From positions 4,201,001-4,265,000 of the forward strand of contig NZ_CP107913.1 in NCBI RefSeq assembly GCF_036014115.1: a stretch of DNA of 64,000 nt, in the 5' to 3' direction. The position numbers and the translations under genes are program-made. Positions 57,815 to 64,000 of this stretch are shown piece after piece; within the stretch, counting starts at the first letter, position 1; the number at the start of each line of letters is the position of its first letter. This DNA comes from Streptomyces sp. NBC_00448. GTDB taxonomy: Bacteria; Actinomycetota; Actinomycetes; Streptomycetales; Streptomycetaceae. The notes below the pieces were generated by a model. It was not told the DNA's origin, made no database searches, and saw only the letters and a program-made list of their open reading frames with translations.

Positions 57815-60631
57815 TCAGGACTTGACGCGCTTGTTCCCGCTCCCGGCGCAGTTGACGCCGAGGGCGTCGGCGAGGGCGGTCCGTCCCGGTATGGACAATT
57901 TGCCGTAGACGCGGGTGAGATGGACCTCGACGGTGCGCGGGGTGATGTGCAGCAGGTCGGCGATGCTCCTGTTGGTCCGCCCCCGGGCGGCGTGCATGGC
58001 GACGCGATGCTCGGTCGGCGTGAGGGCCGGCACTCCGGACGCCGGGGTGCGCCGAAGCCGTCCCCCCGCGGCGAGCAGCGATTTGCGCGCCTCGGTGGTG
58101 AGCGAACGCGCCCCCGACTCCTCGGCGAGCAGCATCCCCCGGTGCAGTGCCCGCCTGGCCTGTGCGAGAGAGCCGTTGCGCCCGTGCGCCTGGCCGGCCG
58201 CGACAAGCGAGAGCGCCAACTGGAGCCGGGCGTCGGTCTGTTCGAGCAGGGCCACGGACTCGGCGAACGCGCGCTCCGCCGCCGCCCCCGAACTCACCTC
58301 CCCCAGCGAGCGCAACGACCGGCCCGTCACCGCGAGATCGCCCCAGCGGCGGGCCAGTTCGACCTCCGCCTCCGCGAGCTCGCGAGCCTCCTTGTCGTTG
58401 CCGAGCTGTTTCCACGCCCGCGCGGCGAGGCTGCGCCAGTCGCTCAGGGCGGGGTTGACGATCCCCAGCGCCTCCAGCCGGTGCCCGCACTCCATCAGGT
58501 CGGCGAGTGCGCCCCGCAGGTCACCCAGGTGCAGGCGGAACATCCCCCGCACGCCCAGGGTGCTCGCGGGCAGGTCGTGGAGTCCTTGCAGGAGGCCGAC
58601 GGCCCCCTCGTAGTGGCCGATCGCCCCGCGCGCCCTGGCGACCTCGGTCACCGCGACCGCACGGCAGCTCTTCACCTCGTGATGTTCGGTGGTGAGCGCC
58701 AGCGCCTGCTCCGCCTCGGCGAGCGCCACCGGAAGGTCGCCCATCCGCACCGCGATCTTGGCGCGCTGGCAAAGGGCGATCACCCGCGGGAAGAGCGCGT
58801 CCGTGGCCAGCGCTCCGGTCAGCATGTGATCGGCCCAGCGCTGTGCTTCCCGCAGATGGCCTGCCCACGTCAGTATGGTGATGCATCGCAGCAGCAGCAC
58901 CATCGAAGCGCTTCCGGACGGCCGCTCGCCCGCCAGCGCCCGGTGCACCAGCTCCAACGGGACATCGCAGGGTTCGGATCTGCACGCGAGATCGCCCGCG
59001 ATGGAGGCGAGTAACTCCCGCTCGCCGGGGGTGACTCCGAGGTTGATGCTCAGGGTGGGACCGCCGAGCGCCTCCAGGGCCGCCGCCCTGCCCTCGGAAG
59101 GAACCGTGTGGGTCAGGGACTGCACGCTCAGACGTAGTTCGGAGTCGCCGAGCTCGGCGAACGCCTTGTGGTCGACATGGGCGAGTACGGTCCGGGACGG
59201 ACGCAGAGCCGACTCGGCGCTGCCCTGCCGCAGGACTCGCGCGTGGGCACGTTCCACGATCGCCCCCGCCTGGAGCGCGGGGTCGGAGAACAGCCGGACG
59301 GCCTCGTCGAGATGGCGGTCGGCGGCCGCGGGCGCGAAGAGCGCCTCGGCGCGGCCCAGCAGCCAGAGCACCTCCGCGCGCTCCTCGTCCGGAATCCTGT
59401 CCCGGAGGACGCGCCGCGCGTACTTGGCACAGGTCTTGGGGTCGCCGGTCTTCAGGGCGTCGTCCGCGGCTTCCTTCAGGACGCTGCACGCCCACGCGTC
59501 GTCGGACATGTCGGCCTGGAGCAGGTGCTCGGCAACCTGCGCCAGCGGGGCCCCCAGATCGTTCAGCCGCCGGGCGGTCCGCATGTGCAGAGAGCGCCGC
59601 GCATCGGCGGACATGTCACGGTGGATCAGGCTCCGCAGCTCCGCACTGCTGAAGCGGTACCGGCCGGGGGCGCCCGTCTCGCGAAAGATCCCCACCGGGG
59701 TGAGCTCCGCTATGAGTCCGCTGATCGCGTCCCCGTAGAGGTTGAGCATGTCCGCGATCACCGCGCAGTCGCCTTCTTCGCCGAGCACCGTCGCGACCTC
59801 GGCGACCTCCCGGAGGTGGACGGGCTGGCGCAGCAGCCGGTCGGCGGCGGCCTCGGCCTCTATTCGTGCACCGCAGCGCCGTATCTGCTCGATCTGCGAC
59901 GCCCGAGGGGGCACGAAGTCGGCGGTCAGGGACGCCAGCAGCTTGTCCAGGCGGGAGGGGCGCCCGCGGGATGTCTCGGCGCAGACCTGCACGAACTCGT
60001 CGTCGCACCCCTGCCCGGAGTAGGCGGCCTCCACCACTTCGCGCACGCTGTGCGACGAGAGCGGGCTGAGGGTGAGGGTGAAACACTGGTCCCGCTTGGA
60101 TATGTCGTCGGTCAGCTTGCGGTCGACCGCGGTCTCGTCGGTCCGGTAGGCCAGGACCAGCAGGACCGGCAGATTGTTCAAGTGGCGTACCAGATAGCCG
60201 AACCAGCGCAGTGAGGTCTCGTCCATCCACTGGATGTGATCGACGACGACGACCAGGGGCTGCCGGCGTGCGCCTCGCGCGAAGACCTCCCGCAGGGCTT
60301 CGAAGAGCCGATGGTCGAACGGGCCGGCGCCTTCGAGCACGCCGTGCAGAAATTCCTCGTCCTCGGTGGCCCGGTCCCTGTTGGCGACCTCGAGTGCGGC
60401 GGCCACGAGCTGTCGGACAACCCCGAGTTGGCTCTGTGCGTCCGAAGGGGAACAGGACGTGCTCAGCACCATGCTGCCCAAGCGCCGTACCCGTTCGGCT
60501 ACTTCACCGAGGAAGGTGGAACATCGCATGCCCGAGACGGACCGGACCAGAACGGTGTTGCCCTTGCCTGCCCTGGCGCTGCGCGCACGGGTCAGAAGGT
60601 CGGAGAGTTCCGACACGCGTTCAGGCTGCAC
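57815..60631 (-). CDS. Large ATP-binding LuxR-family (LAL-type) regulator with degenerate P-loop
   Basis: The 938-residue protein has the size and layout of LAL cluster activators. An N-terminal AAA/NACHT-like module (about 1-300) is followed by long helical repeats of TPR type and a C-terminal LuxR helix-turn-helix (LTPTEHRVAMHAARGRTNRS, then ADLLHITPRTVEVHLTRVYG). The Walker A region is abnormal: VLVRSVSGMRCSTFLGEV replaces GxxGxGKT, with no lysine. The Walker B-like VVVVDHIQWMDETSL is partly kept. It probably does not bind ATP normally. It is the only regulator in the cluster and the likely activator of the divergent precursor A/ycaO promoters. Confidence 0.88.
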   Translation of the reverse strand: MQPERVSELSDLLTRARSARAGKGNTVLVRSVSGMRCSTFLGEVAERVRRLGSMVLSTSCSPSDAQSQLGVVRQLVAAALEVANRDRATEDEEFLHGVLEGAGPFDHRLFEALREVFARGARRQPLVVVVDHIQWMDETSLRWFGYLVRHLNNLPVLLVLAYRTDETAVDRKLTDDISKRDQCFTLTLSPLSSHSVREVVEAAYSGQGCDDEFVQVCAETSRGRPSRLDKLLASLTADFVPPRASQIEQIRRCGARIEAEAAADRLLRQPVHLREVAEVATVLGEEGDCAVIADMLNLYGDAISGLIAELTPVGIFRETGAPGRYRFSSAELRSLIHRDMSADARRSLHMRTARRLNDLGAPLAQVAEHLLQADMSDDAWACSVLKEAADDALKTGDPKTCAKYARRVLRDRIPDEERAEVLWLLGRAEALFAPAAADRHLDEAVRLFSDPALQAGAIVERAHARVLRQGSAESALRPSRTVLAHVDHKAFAELGDSELRLSVQSLTHTVPSEGRAAALEALGGPTLSINLGVTPGERELLASIAGDLACRSEPCDVPLELVHRALAGERPSGSASMVLLLRCITILTWAGHLREAQRWADHMLTGALATDALFPRVIALCQRAKIAVRMGDLPVALAEAEQALALTTEHHEVKSCRAVAVTEVARARGAIGHYEGAVGLLQGLHDLPASTLGVRGMFRLHLGDLRGALADLMECGHRLEALGIVNPALSDWRSLAARAWKQLGNDKEARELAEAEVELARRWGDLAVTGRSLRSLGEVSSGAAAERAFAESVALLEQTDARLQLALSLVAAGQAHGRNGSLAQARRALHRGMLLAEESGARSLTTEARKSLLAAGGRLRRTPASGVPALTPTEHRVAMHAARGRTNRSIADLLHITPRTVEVHLTRVYGKLSIPGRTALADALGVNCAGSGNKRVKS

Positions 60632-60941
60632 GGAGCCTCCTCACCCCAACCCCTGTTGCTCCGCATGCGATGCGGGGACCGGCCGCGATGTTCTTCGCTC
60701 CGGCAGTACAGCGGGCTGCGACGGGGAACTCGCGCCATGTCGCCTTCATGCGGAGGGTGTTGCCGGTCCACAGGAGAGGGGCGTCGACAGCGAAAGCGAG
60801 GTCGCGAACATGGTGCAGGGTCTCGATCTTCCAGTGGTCACGGACGAGTTCGACGAGCTGAAGCGGGTGGCCTGCACGGCTGTCAGGCCGGTCCCTCACC
60901 ATAAGTTGTCTTCGTGAACGGTCCGGCCGCCCCATCGTCAT
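60621..60941 (-). pseudogene. ISAs1-type transposase remnant (C-terminal fragment)
   Basis: A minus-strand frame contains ELVRDHWKIETLHHVRDLAF, AVDAPLLWTGNTLRMKATWR and AGAKNIAAGPRIACG. This matches the end of ISAs1/H-repeat transposases (HWxIEN-LHHVRDVxF-ED, RTGN, NIAxALR). The Glu of the DDE triad region is near E in KIET, but all upstream catalytic parts are missing and no inverted repeats were found. It overlaps the start of the regulator gene at the cluster edge and marks past mobile-element activity. The rest of the 60632-61062 stretch holds no gene that I can see. Confidence 0.75.
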
Positions 60942-61062
60942 GCACTCCAGAACTTCTCAAAATCTCCTTGATTTGATCACATGATGATCGTTTCTGGCGA
61001 TGGCGGCGGGGAGCGCCGGCTCTGCCCGCCGCCGGCCCAGAGGGTGGACGATCTCCGAACAC

Positions 61063-61107
61063 GTGAAAGGCCGCCCCCGTGCAGACGGCACGGGGACGGC
61101 CTTTCAC
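61063..61107. terminator. Terminator of the MinD-like gene
   Basis: GTGAAAGGCCG (61063-61073) and CGGCCTTTCAC (61097-61107), extended by CCCCGTG / CACGGGG (61075-61081 with 61089-61095), form an 18-bp stem with a one-base bulge on each side. It lies 20 bp after the stop of the minus-strand gene. Confidence 0.75.
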
Positions 61108-61126
61108 CGGGTTGGGCGGCTGGCGG

Positions 61127-62959
61127 CTACTGCTGAGGTGGCGGGTAGCCGTAGCCCTGTTGCGGGTTGGGGGGTGGATACTGCCCGGGTTGACCGGGTT
61201 GACCGGGTTGACCGGGCTGGCCTGGCTGCTGGCCCTGGTAGCCGGGCTGCCCCGGCATCGACGGCGCCTGTACGGGCGGTGAGTTGCTGCCGTCCTGTGT
61301 CCACAGGCCCTGTACCTGCTGTGCCCGTACGAAGTCCTCGGCGACCATCGCGGAGAGGTTGAAGTACGCCTCGCGGGTCTTGGGCCGCATCATGTCGAGG
61401 TCGACCTCGGCGCCGGCTGCCAGGTGTTCGTCGAAGGGGACGACCTGGACTCCGCGGCAGCGGGTCTGGAAGTGCGCCACGATGTCGTCGACCTTGATCA
61501 TCTTGCCGGTTTCGCGGACGCCGGAGATGACGGTGATGCTGCGGGCGACGAGTTCGGCGTAGCCGTGGGCGGACAGCCAGTCGAGGGTGGTGCTGGCGCT
61601 GGAGGCGCCGTCCACGGACGGTGTCGAGACGATGATCAGCTGGTCGGCCAGGTCCAGCACCCCGCGCATGGCGCTGTAGAGCAGGCCGGTGCCGGAGTCG
61701 GTGAGGATGACCGGGTACTGGCGGCCCAGGACGTCGATGGCGCGGCGGTAGTCCTCGTCGTTGAACGCCGTGGAGACCGCCGGGTCCACGTCGTTGGCGA
61801 TGATCTCCAGACCGGAGGGCGCCTGCGAGGTGAAGCGGCGGATGTCCATGTAACTGTTGATGTAGGGGATCGTCTGCACCAGGTCGCGAATGGTGGCGCC
61901 GGTCTCCCGGCGCACCCGGCGGCCCAGCGTGCCCGCGTCAGGGTTGGCGTCGATCGCCAGGATCTTGTCCTGCCGCTCACTGGCGAGGGTGGAGCCGAGC
62001 GCGGTGGTGGTCGTGGTCTTGCCGACCCCACCCTTGAGGCTGATGACCGCGATCCGATAACACGCCAGCACCGGCGTACGGATCAGCTCCAGCTTCCGCT
62101 TCCGCTCCGCCTCCTCCTTCTTGCCGCCGAGCTTGAACCGGGACGGCTGCGCGTTGGCACCGGGCTTCTTCGGCCTCGGCTGATTGCGCAGCAGCCGCTC
62201 CGAACTCAGCTCGACCGCCGCGGTGTAGCCGAGCGGCGCGCCGCCCTGCGTGGTGCGCTGGCGCTGATCGGGCGTCACGGTCGGCCAGCCACCGGCCCGC
62301 GGGTCCATGGGAGGGCCGAATCCCTGCGGCACTCCGGGCTGCTCGGTCCGTGGGTCGCCGGGCGTGGCACCCGGCTGCGGGGTGCCCGTCGGTGGTTCCG
62401 GCGGGCCGAAAGTCGCGGGTGCCGCCGGCACGGCGGGGGTCGCGGGCGTGGGCGCAGCGGGTGCCGCCGGAACAGCAGGTGCCGCCGGAACAGCGGGTAT
62501 CGCGGTCACGGGCGCGGGCGCCGCGGGCTGGCCGGGCGCCGCGGGCTGGTCCGACTGCGGGAACCCGTATCCGCTCCGCGCGGGCAGCCGTTGCGGCGCT
62601 CCCGCGGTCCCGGGCTGCGGCTGCTGGTTCTGCGGTAAACCGGCACCGCCCTGGAGGAGGGGCCGGCGCAGAATCTGCGTGCGCGGCTCTTCCTCTTCCT
62701 CTTCCTCCTGCGACTGCTGCTCCTGCGGTGCGGCCGCGGGCACCGACGCCGCCGCTCCGGACGTCCCGGACGCGGCTGCCGGCCCGGGCACCGCGTCCTC
62801 GGGCTCCGCGCTGTCCGGCTCGGCGGCGTCCGGCGCGCTCACCATGTACCAGGTGGGCAGCCGCGATCTGATCGTCAACTCACTGGTGCGGTCGGACTCT
62901 GACAGGTCGTCGCCAGGACCGGCCCCGCCCGCGCGGTTGTAGTCCCGATCGCTGCTCAC
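61127..62959 (-). CDS. MinD/ParA-like ATPase with long Pro-rich N-terminus
   Basis: Residues about 300-555 form a MinD/ParA-type ATPase: deviant Walker A ISLKGGVGKTTTTTALG, then ILAIDANPDAGTLGRRV, LTDSGTGLLYSAMRG and FDEHLAAGAEVDLDMM. The first 300 residues are low-complexity (EEEEEEE near residue 80, Ala/Pro repeats), and the last 50 are GQP repeats and PPPNPQQGYGYPPPQQ. This architecture is known from streptomycete proteins encoded near type VII secretion genes; none are visible here. GTG at 62959 has GGAGG four bases upstream. It may position or assemble a membrane complex. Confidence 0.85.
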   Translation of the reverse strand: MSSDRDYNRAGGAGPGDDLSESDRTSELTIRSRLPTWYMVSAPDAAEPDSAEPEDAVPGPAAASGTSGAAASVPAAAPQEQQSQEEEEEEEPRTQILRRPLLQGGAGLPQNQQPQPGTAGAPQRLPARSGYGFPQSDQPAAPGQPAAPAPVTAIPAVPAAPAVPAAPAAPTPATPAVPAAPATFGPPEPPTGTPQPGATPGDPRTEQPGVPQGFGPPMDPRAGGWPTVTPDQRQRTTQGGAPLGYTAAVELSSERLLRNQPRPKKPGANAQPSRFKLGGKKEEAERKRKLELIRTPVLACYRIAVISLKGGVGKTTTTTALGSTLASERQDKILAIDANPDAGTLGRRVRRETGATIRDLVQTIPYINSYMDIRRFTSQAPSGLEIIANDVDPAVSTAFNDEDYRRAIDVLGRQYPVILTDSGTGLLYSAMRGVLDLADQLIIVSTPSVDGASSASTTLDWLSAHGYAELVARSITVISGVRETGKMIKVDDIVAHFQTRCRGVQVVPFDEHLAAGAEVDLDMMRPKTREAYFNLSAMVAEDFVRAQQVQGLWTQDGSNSPPVQAPSMPGQPGYQGQQPGQPGQPGQPGQPGQYPPPNPQQGYGYPPPQQ

Positions 62960-63550
62960 GCTGCCTCCTGGTCTGCTGTCCTCAACCGCTCCGCACCCTT
63001 CCAAACCGTCCGTCGCCGCCCCCTGCCCCGTTCAGGGAAAGCCTAGGCAACCGATCGTGAACCTCACAGGCCCGAGCATCGCCGTTTGTGTTATAGCGGA
63101 CGATCATGTGGGAGGGAAGCGCCCTACGGCAGCTGCGAAGTCTTGATCGTTGGGGTGTCTACGCAGGTCGGGTGAGTTGCTGGGGGGGGGATCGGACGGC
63201 GACCGTGATCATGAACGTATGTGACGACGGTCAGGAACAGGGGGCCGTGCAGCCCACGATAGCCGGGTAGAGGTGGACGAGGGCCTTCGGGGCGTTGAAC
63301 TCCGCGGTCTCCGGGCGCTTTCCGCGACGCGGCCCGCGCCCACGATGTACCGGTGGACCCCACTCCGTCCGCGTACCGCCGACAGCCGGCCCCGTCACCC
63401 CGGTCCCGAACCGGCACGAACCGCGCCGCACGCTCCTGTCGGCAATCACCACGGTCACCCCCGAGCGCGCCGAGCTTCCGCCGCGCTCCCCGCGCGCTCC
63501 CCTGGGCCTCTGCGAGCACCACCGGCCGGACCCGCGGACCGAGGAGGCAC
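62960..63550. other. Region without a recognised gene
   Basis: About 590 bases upstream of the MinD-like gene contain no supported gene. Several short open frames overlap on both strands with inconsistent codon bias. The first 100 bases (CCGATCGTGAACCTCACAGG and TTTGTGTTATAGCGG) are the likely promoter region of the MinD-like gene. A short minus-strand frame ending at 63231 (NAPKALVHLYPAIVGCTAPC) could be a gene remnant. Confidence 0.4.
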
Positions 63551-63597
63551 AAGAAAAAAGCAAAACCCCAGGTCACAAGCTATGCGACCTGGGGTTT
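63551..63597 (-). terminator. Rho-independent terminator downstream of the tRNA-Thr fragment
   Basis: AAACCCCAGGTC (63563-63574) and GACCTGGGGTTT (63586-63597) form a perfect 12-bp stem. On the minus strand it is followed by a T-rich run (complement of AAGAAAAAAG at 63551-63560). Its place just after the tRNA 3' end shows that it was the tRNA's own terminator. Confidence 0.85.
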
Positions 63598-63601
63598 GCG
63601 G

Positions 63602-63645
63602 TGGAGCCGCCTTCGGGATTCGAACCCGAGACCTACGCATTACGA
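63602..63645 (-). other. 3' fragment of tRNA-Thr(CGU), candidate attachment site (att)
   Basis: On the minus strand the sequence from the anticodon region to the 3' end of a tRNA is intact: CGTAATGCGTAGGTC, T-arm TCGGGTTCGAATCCCGA, acceptor strand AGGCGGC and TCCA. The anticodon stem-loop 3' half (TGCGT) matches tRNA-Thr with anticodon CGT. The 5' anticodon stem is wrong (ACGGT where ACGCA is needed), and no D-arm or 5' acceptor GCCGCCT lies at 63646-63720. A tRNA cut off at the anticodon loop with its terminator retained is the usual mark of the distal attachment site of an element integrated in a tRNA gene. Confidence 0.75.
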
Positions 63646-64000
63646 AACCGTGAGCGTTCGTGCTACGTGGTGCCCGGTCGTGCTGCTGGGTGACGTTCTA
63701 CCTGATCAGAGTATGGGCGGCTGGTTGGTCTGTGATCACTCATATTGCTTCGTCCAAAGGCGTCCGGCCACCGAGCGGCCAACACGCACGCCACGGCTAC
63801 GGAGACTTCCAACACCGCCTACCCATCGCACCCATTGTGGCTACCACACACAGAGAACCCAGCGTCCAACGCTCCCCCTACGAGTCCGGCAGGGGGCGGC
63901 ATCGACAGTGACAGCGGCAGTCGCGAGTCACTTCCTCACGGGTGTAGGGGCTCCCGTGCACCTGTGACATCGCGGCGCGGGCCCTTCTGCCGCCTCATCG
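63646..64000. other. Lower-GC sequence right of the tRNA fragment, probable end of an integrated element
   Basis: These last 355 bases have visibly lower G+C than the rest of the window and contain no convincing gene. By the orientation of the tRNA fragment they should be the terminal, non-coding part of the integrated element. The integrase was not seen and should lie further right. Confidence 0.4.

Noticed and set aside
61190..61230. TTGACCGGG tandem repeats as an iteron or regulatory array
   Set aside because: They lie inside the MinD-like gene and encode its C-terminal GQP repeats.
63231..63563. Minus-strand frame ending NAPKALVHLYPAIVGC
   Set aside because: No recognisable domain, overlapping frames on both strands, no ribosome-binding site; at most a remnant.
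63273..63693. Plus-strand frames across the tRNA fragment
   Set aside because: They read antisense through the tRNA fragment and its terminator, so they are not genes.
63602..63720. Complete tRNA-Thr gene
   Set aside because: The 5' acceptor strand, D-arm and 5' anticodon stem are missing; only the 3' part from the anticodon is present.

Overview
The window is very GC-rich actinomycete chromosome, almost certainly from a Streptomycetaceae member (Streptomyces or a close relative). Evidence: many GTG starts, G/C in nearly all third codon positions, paired MarR/DHA2 and TCS/FtsX-type loci, GPP34 and DUF89 proteins, Pro-rich MinD-like ATPase, and lectin-tailed secreted enzymes.

Left part (1-38.6 kb), mostly accessory or housekeeping genes. 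1-1.5 kb: split LigD-type repair modules (the 3' end of a phosphoesterase gene, then an ATP-dependent ligase). 1.5-4.9 kb: MgtC protein, MarR repressor with tandem operators and a DHA2 drug exporter, closed by a strong terminator. 5-9 kb: SDR and several membrane proteins. 9.2-10.6 kb: promoter, short leader peptide and an alkanesulfonate-monooxygenase-like enzyme. 10.6-16.1 kb: two-component system divergent from a MacB/FtsX ABC transporter, with a perfect 26-bp palindrome between them. 17-23.4 kb: a probable phosphorus-scavenging group (PHS-type MFS, GntR/UTRA regulator, HpnZ-like dehydrogenase, Tat-exported phospholipase C). 23.5-35 kb: two Ser/Thr kinases, MFS/LysR pair and a secreted GH95-like enzyme. 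35.3-38.6 kb: VapBC, DUF89, a decayed chimeric gene and a small membrane protein.

Central and right part (38.6-60.6 kb): an apparently complete RiPP gene cluster of the NHLP-leader, azole-forming (TOMM) type. Two precursor genes encode nitrile-hydratase-like leaders ending in GG, followed by 14-15 residue cores made almost only of Cys (DSYCCCCSPCCTCT and DNTYCCCCCPCCTCT). A fused leader-binding/YcaO cyclodehydratase and a SagB-type FMN dehydrogenase should turn Cys/Ser/Thr into azoles. A B12-type radical SAM enzyme, a cytochrome P450 and a SAM methyltransferase are candidate tailoring enzymes. A C39-peptidase ABC exporter with an HlyD-like partner and a second NHLP-type ABC protein should cut after GG and export the product. 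An ABC-2 transporter plus lipoprotein, co-transcribed with one precursor, are candidate self-protection. A LuxR-type large ATPase regulator with a degenerate P-loop closes the cluster. I do not know a described product with this core and enzyme set; this is the best candidate for an undescribed system here.

Right edge (60.6-64 kb): an ISAs1-like transposase remnant, a MinD/ParA-like ATPase, and a 44-nt 3' fragment of tRNA-Thr(CGU) followed by a tRNA-type terminator. The fragment looks like the attachment-site end of an integrated element that continues to the right of the window.
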